A DNA stretch of 64,000 nucleotides from NCBI RefSeq assembly GCF_000275845.1, contig NW_006766936.1:102364-166363 (forward strand), given 5' to 3'. Under the pieces are notes generated by a model, which worked only from the letters and a program-made list of their open reading frames with translations, was not told the origin of the DNA and made no database searches. This DNA comes from Dichomitus squalens LYAD-421 SS1 (Eukaryota > Basidiomycota > Agaricomycetes > Polyporales > Polyporaceae). Made by a program: the position numbers and the translations under genes. This document shows positions 34,630 through 49,837 of this stretch, in pieces. Each line of letters begins with the position of its first letter. Position 1 is the first letter of the stretch.

Positions 34630-37600
34630 TTACGAAGCGTCGATGCTGCCCCCAACGGCTTCTACAGCTGCTTTGAGCCGGTGTGCCTCCTGAACCACAC
34701 GATCGTTCTCATCCTCAGCTGCTTCCGCGATGAAGGTAGCAGTCTCTGCAACGAAACCTGTACACAAACGTTGTCAGTCAACGCGATGTATGAGAGGATG
34801 TAGTTAACGTCGCATACCTAACAGTTTGTCTCCATGGGCGCGCCATAACGACTCCGCGCAAGAAAGACTGAACAATCGCACTCGTGCATCCTCCGACCTG
34901 CTATGCATGAGGACGTCGAGATTGAGAGACTTCGACATGATATCGTCGTCGATGAGAGATAACAACGCGATGAGACAATCAGAGACAGCAGTCTTCCGGT
35001 CTGCAACATTCACGCAAACAGCGAGAGGAACCTGCTGGACGACAAGGGGCTGCAATTGCCGTAGCTTGTCACTACGCCAGAACACTAGAGAGACGTAGCG
35101 TGAGGTGATGTTGCAGGTGTGATCCTGATCCTGAACACACCTCTGTCTTCGTCGACCGCCATTGACTTGGACACGGTCTGCAAAACGGAGAGCCAGACTT
35201 CCCCATCGTCGACGCCGTTAGATGCGAAGGCACGCAGGTGCTCCAGGAAGATTTGCCACGCGAAGGACATGTAGGATACCATTAAGGCCTTTCGAACACG
35301 TTGGTTATGCTCCGCACAAGCACGATGGCACATGGGCATATACGCACCTTGAAGTAGTCGAGAAGTGTCAAGTACACGTGGCAGAATACGACCTTGCGGT
35401 TGTCAGCTTGAGTTGAAGCTGGGGGCAATTAGATGAGTGCTTGCTTTGTGGGACAGTAACTTCCCTACTCACGATCTGCGAAGGCCCAGTCGAACATTTT
35501 CCGAAATATGGGACGGAAAGCTGTCTCATTCAACTTGACAACCATCTCAACAAAAGCGTTCGTCAAGGGGCCCTCGATCTGACAAAGGTTAATTGTGTGC
35601 GTTTAGCATGGGCTAGAGTCGATGGCTTACCTCAGAATGCCCAGAGGTGACAGAGAAGTTAAACATCGATAGGAACGTCTTGAACAATTCACGGAGATTC
35701 TCCAAGACTGCTGGTCGGGAGGCTGCCTTAATGGACAGCTTGACAACCTGAATATATGCGAGCACTTTTGTGGTCTGGTCCTGCGAAAGATCAATGCATG
35801 AGTACGGCTTGAAGAAGGGCGATTTATGGAGCAACTACCTTGGCTGTTTCAGACAATGTCCGTGTCCACATGTTGCACAGAGCAGGTAGCAAGATGTTTG
35901 GAGATGTCCGCTTCGCAGCGGTCTTAACCAACAAGGACATCTCAGAGGCGTCCACTGTTGTAGGTGATTGGGAGCCATCTAGGAAGAGCTCGATGACTTG
36001 AAGGACTTCAGATTCACCCCAAAATGTAGGGATCGATGTCAGGAGGTTGCGAAGAACATTCGACGCCAGCGAGATAAGCGCAGGGTCTGTGCGAGTATGC
36101 ATCAGCGACTTGTAATCAACCCAACTGGGGTATATACCGCCTACCATGTCTGCTAGAGATTGCTTCTCGGGAACGCCGTACACACTCTGTCACTATGTCC
36201 TTAAGATGAGGAATAGCGCGGGGACCTAACTTCGAGCTACGTAACAAAATAAGTGCATCTGTTACGGCTGATTGAGAACAACCTACGAGAAGGCGAGCAG
36301 TGTCTGCAATGCACTGATACGGCTTTCCTGGCGCGAGAGACATCCAAGGACGAATGGAACATTGGTGGAGATGCAACCCTCCTCTCCAGAAGCAAGCGTG
36401 TTGCTGATAGTGCCGAGGGCACGCAGTGCCGATCGAATGAGAGATACTTCTTCGGTAGTGGATAAGATGTGTCGAATGGTATCCACGATTTGTATGATAG
36501 ATGGGGTAAGGGCACGACGCGCTTCCTCTGCTACTTCGTTCAATCGCTCTCCCAGCAGCTCGAAAGCGCCAGTTTGAGCCTGTTCCAAGTTGATCAGCGA
36601 AATGAGCACCGAATGAGAGGCACAGATACCCACGTAGACAGATCCAGACTCGAGTACGGTGAGAACACCAGCAATGAAATCAGGCGCCGACATCACACCG
36701 AGCGTACTTGCCATCGCAGAACGGGCGGCTGAAGCGATTTCGACGTAGGCAGCATCTTCCGGCTTGGCAGTGGAGGCGTTCAGCAACAATGACAGAAGCT
36801 CCTGACCGGTTTTCCGCTCCTTCTCGGAGTGTCTAAGGGAGGTTTTCCGAAGGCGTCCCAGCGCATGGTCACAGAAGATTAGCAAGGCAGTGGCTCGTCT
36901 GTTCGCGGCCTGGTCGGCATGAGCTTGCTCGTCGTCCCTGCAAATGCGTCAGTACAAGGGCGCCTTGATTCGGATTGATACGAGGCTCACGAAGTGTCCT
37001 CGAGCAAAGGGTGCACTGTAGGATCCTCGTTGAGCACTAGCCTGTGAACTTCGTTCGCCAGTTGCACAAGTGACTGCACGCGGACCCGATTAGTTTGTTT
37101 TTGGCACTGAAACGCATATTTAACAACATACGGCTAATTGTAACTCGGCGGAGTATTTCTCGTGGACTGCAAGAGGGAGATACAGCGATCCGCTTGACTC
37201 CGTAGTGTTTTGCCGTACAACTCGGGTCGAGACTCGGTCGACAAGAAGCATCGTTGAAGGTGAGAGGAAGTCAGCAGGTCCAAGAGTATCGACCAGATGA
37301 GAGAAAAAGTTGACACGGCGGTGGCGAGGTACATGATTCGCAGCGTTGGTGAAAATACGCAGGAACTCCCTGGCAGCTAGATATAAGCTCGTTCCGGATC
37401 CGTGTTGTGCCCTGAGCGACGACACCATGACTGGGACGATACTTTCGATCGTCTAGGTTAACGATTGGGTCAATTGATTCGTCCAACTGATGCAGATTCA
37501 GCATACGAACCTTTTGCACGACGCGGAAACTATAGGTATCGTCGCGGTGGAACACAATTGAGCCCATAAACGTGAATATCGGCATGACGTTGTGAAGAAC

Positions 37601-40600
37601 AGCATCAGGAGCAATACGGGCCAGAGTGGCCATGAGCAAACAAGCCTGGTGAAAGGTCTGCGGATCCTCCGACGCTGCATAGCAAACACGTCAATCAGGG
37701 ACCTGCGTTAATGTAGTAGTAGGAGTTTCAACATACTGCGTAAGATCTCAACGAGGGTGTCTACCCGGATGGATCCTGGGGCCACAGTCGCGGACGTCTG
37801 GGATACTCGATCAGCTCGAATGGTAGCTCACATGGAGTCCAGCTTACTGGGAAAGTCCGCACGACATGCTCGATGGCGGCCATGAGGAGCTGCTCCACAA
37901 AGCGTCTATCTGCAGCATCAGGCGACGAGTTGTTCGCGACCTTGTTCAATGTGTCCAGCAAGGATGACACAAGCTCAAAGGAACCTGTGATCTTTGAGGA
38001 GCCAATAACCTCTACCAGGACTGCAAGTGCAGACAACTCCTCATGGTATCCGGCAGAAACCGTCCTATGCTCGCATTAGTCTCAATCTCATCTGATAGGC
38101 GGGCCATAACGACTCACTTCTCGACCCTAGGACGCTTGCTTACGGGTTCTACTGTGGAATCGACGTTGTACTGTGGCTGGAGCAATACAAGCAGGCGAGT
38201 GACAAGAGTCACGTCGTCTAGGAGGTCGGCGAGCACATTCTTGCATACAGAAGCCTGCGAGCAAAAGGGTGAGTTCTCGTGCAAACTTTGGAGAAACCTG
38301 AAGCATACCAGGGAATCGTCTTCCGCAGTAACTTGAATCAGTGTGCGGCAAAGCTGGGTCTTGCGGTCGACATTCAGCTTCGCAAACAGACCACGCTGGA
38401 GACGATGTAGCAAGGCTGCTCTGGCGCGCTCCCAGACTCCTGGAGGAGAATGTTGTAAGCGACGTATCTCAGTTACGAATGAAATACCGTTACCATTCCT
38501 CAAAGTGCGCGTTAATATCCTCTCATACAACGCCCAAGTGGGCTTCTCCGTATTATTCAGATCACCGACAGATGAAGCATCAAAGGTTGATGCAGCGAAC
38601 GTCGCGAGATCTTGGAGCTGCTCGCGATTAGTGGAATCTTGTAGGTCTTGTTCGGCGAATACTAATTCGATTGTCGGGACGAGCACTTGGGCCTTAGCCT
38701 CGTTAGACACGAGGTCGACGCTTCTGAGCAGTGTAATTTTGGCACTCAGCAGGGGACAGCAATTGATGTGGGAGAGAAGGTAGCACAAGACACGTTGCTT
38801 GTATCTACATGATGCAATTGACCGTTAGCTAAAGTTGGACCAGACAGATTGAAAGGGGCTTACGCCGCGGTCCTCTTCGATTCGCCTTTGATCCCATCGA
38901 GATGCTCACGATGGAACGCCTGCAGATACTCGGGGTCGTGCACGAGATTATCTCTATTGTCCGCGATTGCCTTCATGTACCTCTGGAAGTCCGTCCAGTC
39001 CAGATACTGCAGCGCAGCTACGTGCCCCAGATGAGCCGCTTGAAAACGCAATAACCGAACTGCAGCTTACCAGAATCAGCTCCATATACCGCATCAAACG
39101 CGTACACGCTCTCCGCCTCGCTCGAGAAGGTCAACTTAATAACCACAGCGATACACCTCACCGCAGCCTCGCGCACGCTCGCGTCGCGGCTCTGCAACGC
39201 GACGAGCATCGCGGGCAGGACCGTCTGAAAGTCGACCGTGCGGCCCGTCGCAACGTGCGCCTCGAGGAACGCGCCCGCGTGCCGTAGCGCAGCGTACTGA
39301 ATGTGCGCTTCCGCCTCGGGCTTGTCGTCGTTCGCGTGCTCTGTTGCGGTAAGCCAGACCCCGGCGAGGAATGCGAGCGCGTCGTCGCCCAGGTTGATGA
39401 AGAGCGTGCGGAGGAGATGCGTGGAGAGCAGCGGGAGTGACGCAGACGAGTTGCTGAGACGGTAGACAGCGCGAAACAGCTGGACATAGCGCGCGGCACG
39501 GGCGTCGTCAGTGACGGCCGCGGACGATTGGGATGGATGCGCGGCAAGCCATTCGAGGGTAACACCTTGGGGACGTGGAAAGTTGGGGAGGACGGACAGG
39601 ACGGAGACTTGGAGGCGGTGGAGGGTGTTCTGGCTGCTGGGCTTGAGAACGACGGCGGAGCTGACGCTCGCGTCATCGAGGAATTGTCCAACATCGACGA
39701 TACCGTGCATGAAGTCGCCCATGCCCTCCAGCGCGTCCAGCTGCATAGCGTCCAGCACGCGGTGACCAGCATCGATCCGTTGCTCGTCGCTCAGGCGACT
39801 GAGGAGAGCGCGGGTGACAAGGTAGCTCAAGGCACGCGCGTGAGAGTTCTCATCGCGAAGCTTGGTGAGAAGGAGGTCGAGGTGTGCGTGAAAGTAGTTC
39901 GACGCAAGTATGTTGTCTATCCGCAAGTCAGAGAGAGCCGCGCCACTTCACACAATCCGGGACGTGCTGACCTGCTATCTTCGCCGCAACAGCCAAGTTA
40001 ATCTTCGTCAGCAACTGCGGATCAGAGCCCTCCTTGTCCGCACCAGGCCGCGCCTGCTCCCACCTCACAGCCTCCACACACCCGCCGAGCAACTCGAACG
40101 CGAACCCCTTCGATGCGTTCTCTTCGGCTGCTTCTAGTATCCCCCAGACCGCTTGTGCCGTTTTAAGGCGCGGCTTCGAGTACAGCAAGAATGGCAGAAG
40201 GATGTCCATGAATACGTGACGAGAGCGCTCGCGACTCTCTTCTGACTCCCCCTCTTCCTGCTCCTCTCCTGCGCCTGCAGAGGCGCGCGAAGCGGCGGGG
40301 AGGAAGTGTGTGAGGAGGAACGTGAGGTGCGCCCGGGTGACGTCTCGCGATGGCTTCACGGACATGCCGTTGAGGGCCTGCTTGAGCGCATCGAGGTACA
40401 CCGACCCTGTTCCCGGCGACGCAGCTAGGAGGGCGTTCGCTGTGTTCTCGGGCGAGGTTGTGTAGAGCGCTTGTAGGACAGACGCGGAGGTGTCGTGGAC
40501 GCGAAGCAGCAGGGCCGATGCGACAGACTGCTGAGTTGTGATTGTATGTTAGCAGGATGTCCTGGAGTATGACAGACCGCGTACCACTTCCATCTCGGGA

Positions 40601-42518
40601 ATGCTATCTTCCGCGAGTCGCAAGACGAGATCGCGCACGGCCTTGGCGCGGACGTTCACGTCCGCGTCCGACGACCCGACGAACAGAGAAGCCGTCTCTG
40701 CGTCAGCCGTGGCGGTACCTGTGACGGACTGTGGAGACTGGTCAGAGGCAGATGTTTACTATGACAGGGGATCTCCTACATACCACGGCCAACGACAGGA
40801 CAATTTGCTCGATAGCATCACGACACTCTTCGTCCTCTTCAACTAGGGCACGCGATGCGGCTTGGATAGATTTCGGGTGGCGCTGGTGAAGTTGTGACAG
40901 TAACTGTCTCCAGGTGGGAGTAGTGTCCGCTGACTCTTCACCGACAAGACGGCGCAGGAGGGAGGCTGCTGCAGAACCCGCGACCGATGGAAGCAGACTA
41001 GACGAAGTCAAAACGGCCTCCGCCACTTCTGATGCCGACGCATCGTCGACGCTATTCATTGATAAACACTAGGTTCGTCGCAAAGTGAAGCGAAACGTAG
41101 CATACCGTGATAAGACGCTCTCGATGAACGGACTGATGAACTTCTCGGCACCAGCCCACGCCATCGCCCCGACGATTTCTGCGCTAATCCCACTGATAGG
41201 AACCTTGTCAGAGCGAGCAGGAAATCATAGCGTTCGGAAAGACTCACGGAATGGCGACAATGGTCTTCACCACCCTTCCTGACAGCTTCTCAAGCTGGTC
41301 CTGGGGTGCACATATCGAAACGAGAGTACGGGTGAGCTGCTTCGGCGAGACGCGTTCCGCGCAGCCGACGACGGCAGCAAGGATCGTCTTGGTCGCCTTG
41401 GAGGTGAGGCGCGCCTTCTGCGAGATCGCGGCGAGGATCAGGTAGCTTCCCAGCTGCAGGTCGTGAGCAGGGGACGGAGGCGCGCCGAGGTGGTGCAAAC
41501 TCACGATGGACTCTTGCAACAGAGCATGTTTGACCTCGCTCTGAGCGGAGCTCGCGCTCTCCACAGGCTCCATAGCGGCAGGTAGGAGGAGCGCCATCGC
41601 GTTTTCATCAAGTGTTTTCGATTTCGCGACGTACTCGAGCAACACGCCGGTGTGGAACGCGATGAGGGCACGGTGCACGCCGGCGCCGTGTTCCTTGAGT
41701 ATAGTCGGAAAAACGCTGGAGACAAATCGCGCTACTTCTGGCTTCGTGATCATGTCGTTAATGAGAAGCGGTCGGTGTAGGGGCTTGGCGGTGGCCTTGT
41801 ATGCTTGGAGGAAACGGAGGGAAGAGGTGTCGCTAGATGCAGGGTCTCAGATACCATGCATTCGGAGAGATATCATGCTGAGAAGACTCACGAGATGTGG
41901 AGAATGGAGACCATCTTGACGAAATGTGGGGTCTCATGATAGGGCAGGAAGAGAGAGACGATGGAGGGGATATTGAACTCGTGAATCCTGGTAGATGAGT
42001 ATCACGTCAGTGTCAGACTATCTAGGATAGTTCACGATAGAAGTATGGAGGATTGAAAGTAGATTACGAGATTAGGGAACGCAGCTTGTTGCGAAAAATA
42101 AAGTAACTCCGCCAAGACGAAAGAAATGCAACGGAACACACCTAAATCTGCGGACCAGCCATTCCAATACCTTCCCTGACGGCGCATCCAAGAGGAAGGG
42201 CCCCAGCAAAGGCAGAAAGGCGGAGATGGTAGCGTCAAGCTGAGCATTCATCTCCTTCGGCAGGAGAGTCCTGTCTAGTGACTTGGCTGTGTCCGAGAAC
42301 AAGGTCTGCTCGAAACGCGCGATGTCGGGCTGCAGGGACTTGAGCTGCAGAAAGCCATTGACACCAAGGGCGTGCAAAGAGTCAATATCGTGCTGCCTAG
42401 CCTCCTTGGCGGAGAAGAGGTAGGACTCGGAGGCGGCCTGCTTGCGAGACTTTTCGTTAAGGAGGTTGGCGTTGAGGGACGCCCCCTTGGCGAGCTGCTG
42501 GGCGAGAGACGAAGCCAT
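34630..42518 (-). CDS. UTP10: U3 snoRNA-associated protein 10 (UTP10/HEATR1), SSU processome
   Basis: A very large HEAT-repeat protein of the t-UTP subcomplex, needed in the nucleolus for pre-rRNA transcription and 18S rRNA processing. The N-terminus, [20 protein letters not shown] followed by [20 protein letters not shown] and [18 protein letters not shown], is the UTP10 signature. Helical HEAT-like exons follow for nearly 8 kb. The BP28-CT region near the end includes [21 protein letters not shown], and the last exon gives [20 protein letters not shown], ending at TAA 34632-34630. Twenty or so short introns are used, and I have not fixed every border. Its presence a few genes away from RPA49 puts two nucleolar rRNA-synthesis genes in one window; this may be chance. 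Confidence 0.93.
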
Positions 42519-43049
42519 GTCGCAAGCTCTTTTGTTGAGGTTTGTATCCCTCTCGCTTGGTGAGACGACTGCGGCCCACAGGTGCAGCGGGGTGAAGGAG
42601 GCAGACAGTCGAGAGGACGAGCTCCCGAGGCTGCTCGAGGATGGCTGGAAACCGTCTCTTAGAAATTTGGGACATCGGGCGTCTGTTGAAATCTAAGATC
42701 CCCCTGCATCATAGATCCCGTTCATCGAGGGGCACAAGCGCTTGGAGTACCTCTCCTTCCGTTCCGATGCGCGACATGTTCCTCGTCGGCGTATGGAGAC
42801 GCGGCGATACCTGGTTCATAACGCACAGATGAGTCTTATAATCCTAGCTGATTTTCTGCAATGCACATCAGCTGCGCATTCCTTCATGTATATTCTCAGA
42901 TGCCACATCGCACCGGACAGCTCTGAGTAGTGTCTTGCGAGGGATTAGAACGACGGATCTACGTATACCGATACAGTACGCGAAGGCTTTACAATATGCG
43001 AATTCCAAGTCTGAAAAGAAGCCCGATTTCATGTAACCACTGAGACCCT
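42519..43049. other. Intergenic region, UTP10 promoter side
   Basis: About 530 bases between the UTP10 start and the end of the next minus-strand gene. It should contain the UTP10 promoter. I see no TATA box and no supported open frame. Confidence 0.5.
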
Positions 43050-43451
43050 TTAACTCCTGAAGTCTTTCGACTTCTTTGTCGGCATTGGCCAGCTCCCTCC
43101 GAAGCCATAACGCGATGACAGCGACCCGAAGACGCTCTCGTAGTCCTTCCCTCCCGACTGCCGCTCGCCCATCTTCTCCTCCGGGACGCCCGTCGACCGC
43201 GTGTCGCGACCAGTCCGCTTCTTCTTCGGCTCCTTGTTATTCGACAGAATGGGGGTGGGGGCGTATGTGGCCGGACCCCAACCGTATTGCGACTGCAACA
43301 GTCCGAAGGACTTGGAGTAGTCCTTCTGTGCGGGTTGTGATGATGATGATGGTATGGGCTTGAGCGGCGCGATCGAGGACGTGCTCGCAGTGGTGTTCAA
43401 TGAGACCAACGAGGGCGTCGCAGGGAACGACGGTGCGTGTTTCGATGGCAT
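43050..43451 (-). CDS. Small protein with two DYxxxFGxLxSxYGxG repeats
   Basis: An uninterrupted 133-residue frame starting MPSKHAPSFPATPSLVSLN. After a Ser/Thr/Pro-rich N-terminal third it contains two copies of one motif: KDYSKSFGLLQSQYGWGP at about residues 43-60 and KDYESVFGSLSSRYGFGG about 55 residues later, separated by a basic linker (NNKEPKKKRTGRDTR). No signal peptide or membrane helix is visible. I do not recognise a named family; the layout suggests a short conserved linear motif used twice, perhaps for binding. A TATAAAG about 160 bases upstream on the same strand supports a real gene. Confidence 0.7.
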   Translation of the reverse strand: MPSKHAPSFPATPSLVSLNTTASTSSIAPLKPIPSSSSQPAQKDYSKSFGLLQSQYGWGPATYAPTPILSNNKEPKKKRTGRDTRSTGVPEEKMGERQSGGKDYESVFGSLSSRYGFGGSWPMPTKKSKDFRS

Positions 43452-43608
43452 TGTGATGGTATGGGATGCGTAAGATGGGAGCAGCTGGGTGCTTATGGCT
43501 GTGATGATAGGGCCTTTAGATGTGATGTGCAGAGGTAGTGGTCTACGTCTGCAATGCGTAGTAGTGGGGCTAGGTGACTCGTTGGTTGGTGCAGACCATC
43601 TCCTCTCT

Positions 43609-43615
43609 CTTTATA
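43609..43615 (-). promoter_or_regulatory. TATA box of the small two-repeat gene
   Basis: TATAAAG on the minus strand (CTTTATA on +), 158-164 bases upstream of the start codon at 43451. Confidence 0.5.
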
Positions 43616-44536
43616 CTGCGGTCTGAAACGATCGCTGAACCAGCTCGCTACCGCGAACTTCGACACTTGCATCCGCAGTGCCTCGTGCGGAGGCGAACTG
43701 CGTCTGTCCCTGACTCGACTGGAACCACAGTCCGCAGTACGGTGCAATATCAACTACATATAATTCGAACAGTACTGGTAGATCATTACTTGCACTTACA
43801 TCAAGAAGCCTTGCCTTAGTAGATTGGTGACTGCGCCGCAGCGCTTAACCCCACTTCAGGGCCATGTCCGATGTCGATCGTAGGTTAGGTACACCGTCAA
43901 GGCAATGTTGACTCGAGGACTGAGTCATCGCTGTGGTACACGCCCTCTGCCCCGAGCTGAGTCCGAGCTTCTCGGAGCCGGAGGCTCTTGGCATTGGCCT
44001 CGAACAAATCGGACACCGGAAGGATTGGCTTGGAGATATTCAACGCCGACCCTTTGCCAGCCGGCCATCTCGCTCTGAAGTTTGAACTGCTTGGGGCTGC
44101 ATATCGCTTATCGTAACCACCCACCCGATTCGGGAGTCACCAGTCGTGTGACTAGGGATGGGAAGCGCCAAGTTGACGTAGATGTGCCCCGAGGCTCACC
44201 GTAACATGCGCTTGCTCGATGGTCTTCACTTGTCTTCCTCTTGTAACATCTTTGCAATGTTGTCTCCTACACACCCCGCAACCGGCAATCGTTGGCTATG
44301 CTCATGGCATTCAAACGCGCGGCTCGATACCGTCTCCTGATGACGCCATGCAGTCTGGCAGTTTGTTGATGGGTCGGATAAGTACCGTCAAAAACTTTGC
44401 ATGCTCTGCTCTCACCCGGCGCCGCGCGGTTCCCTCTTATCATACAACGCCAACTGCCGTAACCTACTAGTGGCTCTCGCTGGGCCGTCCGATAAGGGCT
44501 CGAACGCACTTCTGTCTTTCACTGCCAAGTACTGCC
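43616..44536. other. Divergent intergenic region
   Basis: Lies between the small two-repeat gene (-) and the permease gene (+). A minus-strand frame at 43897-44124 has no family resemblance. The permease promoter should be here. Confidence 0.45.
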
Positions 44537-46883
44537 ATGTCTTCGACAGAGCTGCACGAGAAGGTCGTGGCGGACGATAAGTCCGACACTCCCGGGGTCC
44601 AGCGGTCTACGGTGGTAGACGTCGTCGAAGCAGTAGATGACGACTCCTACTTGGAGCTGCTGGGGTACAAGCAGGAGTTCAAGCGCGACTTCACATTCCT
44701 CGGCTTGTTCTCGCTCGTCTCGTCCGAGCTGGCCATATTGCCTGGCGTCGCGGGGACCATCTGGTGCGCTTCACATTTTCCTATCTCTCGCGAATGCGCT
44801 CTCATTGTTGTAGGTACACGATGGGTTACATGGGTCTCATCGGAATGACGTGGGGCTGGCTTGTAGGAGCCGTTATGGGCCAGGTACGCTCCTCAACTTA
44901 TCCGTACCACCTCTTGGAACCCCAACTTGTGCTCCAGTTCCTTGCCTACTCTTTGGCAGAGTTGTCAAGCGCATACCCGACTTCTGGAGGATTGTACTAC
45001 TGGGCGTACATGACCACGCCTCCCAAGTACAAGCTGCTATCCTGCTACGTCGTTGCCTGGTCTATGATCATCTCGACCCCGCTAGCCTGCGTTTCCATCA
45101 CATACTCTGTAGGTCTTCCGCCTTCGCATGCCATGATTCTGAATCATTCTAAACCTTGGGCACAGGCTGCTCAGCTGCTAGTTGCCTGTGCGCAACTGGG
45201 TGTGCCCGACTACGTGGCTGAGGCGTGGCACGTCTATCTCGTGTACTTTGGCATGATGTTGTGAGTTCGGAGACTGCCACTCTGCTTCACTCAACGCTCA
45301 ATCAAACTTACAACCCAGTATCTCCTACCTTGTCATCTGCCTACCTACGAAATACGTGTCCTGGTTCAACATCTGGTCAAACGCGCTTGGAATCATCATC
45401 CTCAGTGAGTCCGAGAGTATCGTCAGATTCGCTCATGCTTACAACCGCATTGGGAAAGTCGTCTTGACCATCTTGTTACCTGTGAAGGCTGAGACCCTGA
45501 ACTCAGGGAAGGCGATATTCACGCAGGCACGTCTTTGGGCATCACCGCGATGCGCGGTATATTCACTCCCGCGGGTTACAGGCATACAACCAACTTGACT
45601 GGCCTGCGGGATGGTCTTTGTGCGTATATGCCTTCATTCTCTTTCTTCTGGCTGTCGGACTGAGAATACCTGTGGATTAGTTGTATGACGTTCTTGTCCG
45701 CTACCTGGACATTGAGTGGTTACGGTTCGCTTATCCCCGCTTTGGCTGGGTGATACAAGCCTAATGGCACGCCATGCCTTGCAGATGTCGCAGCTCACGT
45801 CGCTGAGGAGACTCACAACGCCGCGGTCACTGTCCCTCGCTCCATGGTGTGGGCGACTTGGTCGGGCGTCTTCCGTACGTACATCTCAGAAGCCGAGCTG
45901 GGATCATTTTAGCCCTTACGCCCCGTTTCCCCGCTGCAGTTGGCTTCATCTACCTGATCTCGCTCGCACTTTGTGCGGTAGACATAGACACCCTGATGGC
46001 AGACGAGCTCGGCCAGCCGCTCGGGGTGCTCTTCGCGCAGGTCCTCGGCACCAAGGCCGGGATAGCGTTCATGGCCATCAACGCCTTCTGCCAAATGGCC
46101 TGCGGCATCGCCTTCGTACGCCCCTCTCCCCCCTCGTATCGTGCTCTCCGACCCCAAGCTGACTGCTCCGTCGTCGCCCAGTTCGTCGCCGCGTCGCGCA
46201 TCTTCTTCGCGTACGCGCGCGACCGCGCGCTGCCGTTCTCCGACTGGCTCGCGCGCGTCGACCCGCGCACGCAGACGCCGAACAACGCGTCGCTCGTCGT
46301 GTTCGTGCTGTCGGCGGCGTTTGGCGCCATCTCGATTGGGTCCGACACCGCGTTCGAGGCGTTCTTCTCGGGCTCGACGCTCGCGGGGCAGATCGGGTAC
46401 ATCTTGCCGGTGTTGGGGCGGTGCTTGTATGAGGACAATCCGGACTATCGCAACGGGCCGTACAACCTGGGCAGGTACTCGAAGATCATTAGATGGACTG
46501 CGGTCGCGTGGAACTTCTTCATTTGTCCGCTGGTTAGCTTGTGAGTGATGTGTGCTGTGTCTCGTTGGTTTGCGCTGGACGCTGACGGGGTGTATGTTAC
46601 AGCCCGGAAGGACCGAACCGTGAGTCGTAGCGTTTTGACAGATGACGTTCTTTTCCCTGATCATTCGTGTCACGCCTCAGCTTCTGCGGTCGACATGAAC
46701 TGGGCTGTGGTCATTTACGTGTATGTCCCGTGCTGTCCGCTCGCAGGCGCGAATTCTCATGCATCCTTCGTTTCCGTTTTCATCAGGCCCTTCCAAATTA
46801 TCGCCATGGCGTACTGGTGGTTCGTGGGGTATAAAACATTCAAGGGGCCACGGCCGAACTTTGCCGAACTGAAAGCGCAATGA
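44537..46883 (+). CDS. Amino acid/choline/GABA permease (APC superfamily)
   Basis: A plasma-membrane transporter of the yeast UGA4/HNM1-like branch. After an acidic N-terminus it reads LLGYKQEFKRDFTFLGLFSL, the family entry motif. Then follow YTMGYMGLIGMTWGWLVGAV, LAELSSAYPTSGGLYYWAYM (the APC consensus in TM3), LSGYDVAAHVAEETHNAAVT in TM6, and VAASRIFFAYARDRALPFSD. The C-terminus ends with an aromatic final helix and FKGPRPNFAELKAQ. Eight or more introns are used, with exons interrupting the TM6 region at about 45536-45592 and 45714-45782. It seems intact. It probably imports a small amine or amino acid; the substrate cannot be read from sequence. Confidence 0.88.
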
Positions 46884-48026
46884 CCCTGGCTATACCCGCT
46901 CCCCTTCAAAAGCGCGCGGTGGGCGGCTTGTGTTGAGCATTCCGTCACGTCCCATCGTTGCTTCCGATCATCATGTGTAGGACATCCCCGTCGATGTTCC
47001 GACGGACGTGTTCTGTATGATGCGTCACCTTATTTTATTGGATATTATCACAAACGCTTGCGACCCACGGACGAGGAAGACATCGAAAGACGTCGTCGCA
47101 GGCGTTCGGCGGGAAACCTGTGTGAACTTAGAGGTCAACTTTTCGAAGCTTGTCAAACGGAGGAACACCGCGCAAACATGGCGCGACTCTTGGTCGTCGC
47201 ACTGCGTCCGGAATCGACCAGTCCATTCCATGCTGCGCTTGGGGTCCGTCAGGTACGTCCCTCATCGCTAGGCGCTTGTCATTGACCTCGGGATAGCTTG
47301 CCAAGACTGGGTTGGCTCTCGACACATAGGTGAGTTTATCTCGATGGGCTTCCAAGGAAGCTTCGCTCTCAGTCTTCTGGAACGTGGATCCCGCTTGTCT
47401 GCAGTGGAACGGGTGACTATCACTTGGCATGGGATAACTCTGGAAGCACTCCATTCAGAGCTTGAACGGCAGTATGTATCCAACATCCAACATACCACTG
47501 GCAGCTGCTCAGGTTGTATACCGGAGACATGCACAAACTTGCGAGGATGACGCCATACGAGCGCTTGATTGCTATCAAATCCTCGTGGATGAGAAGACTG
47601 CACGCATGACGGACCGACAAAGAGATACGTCTCTTGGTTTGCAGTGGTTCAACGGTTGGGGCCTTGACATTGTTTGAGTGGGACGCTACGATTATTTGAT
47701 TTATCGAACGCCGAGGCTGCTGACTGCGTACCTTGGTCGTAAAAGGGCAACGCACGATCGCATCTTCCCTGACCAACTCGATCTTACTGAGCACCACAGA
47801 GCTTGGCTTATCCAAGATGCTCTTATCTCGCCTGGAATCCGGTTGAGAACAGTCCGTGCTTTGCATGTCGATCCTATGATGTGAATAGAATGGTGACGTT
47901 CCCTGGGAAGGATGATTGCGCAAGTGACTTACTCAGCGACATGGGAGGAATGTATAAAGTTGCGAGCCAATGCTGATTCCTTCCTGGACATTCACGAAGT
48001 AGAAACGGGTCTCCGTCCATTGGACC
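46884..48026. other. Intergenic region with one doubtful exon
   Basis: About 1.1 kb. One open frame at 47058-47243 (basic N-terminus, then LCELRGQLFEACQTEEHRAN, ending at a GTACGT donor) looks mildly protein-like but lacks an ATG and clear partner exons. Nothing else is supported. Confidence 0.35.
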
Positions 48027-49425
<1,399 letters not shown>

Positions 49426-49837
49426 TGTTCATGGGGGCGGTGTGAGACTGCGCTTGCGATGCAGATTCATAATAGGGGAGCCGTGACGAGCATTTGAGCT
49501 ATTTGACGTCCGGATGTTTGCACGACTGAGCACGGCAACGACGGACGTGGTATATGTATCGTCAATAATTCTCTTAACAATCACCAATCCCGGCTTTACT
49601 GATAGTTACACGGTGGAGTAAGTACCGAGCATTTCATCATATCGGTGTTGAAGGGAGTTTCTGACCTTGCGAGGATAAGCACTCACCGCTGGTAGAGTGT
49701 GGCTTGATTGACGGAACTTGGACTTTCTTGTGCATCAGGTCATCTAACGCATACTCATCCTGTACCAGCAGTGAAGAGTTAGTTTTGGGTGCGTCATAAA
49801 CATCCCATCTCACCTAGCATACACGGTCATCCCTCGG
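49426..49837. other. Tail-to-tail intergenic region
   Basis: About 410 bases between the convergent OYE and HIS2 genes. No supported open frame or repeat. Confidence 0.5.

Noticed and set aside
39158..40001. Long frames in alternate phases within UTP10
   Set aside because: Shadows of the large GC-rich UTP10 exons, which carry the recognisable HEAT-like protein.
47058..47243. Open frame with LCELRGQLFEACQTEEHRAN
   Set aside because: No ATG, no partner exons and no family; an overlapping minus-strand frame is equally open.
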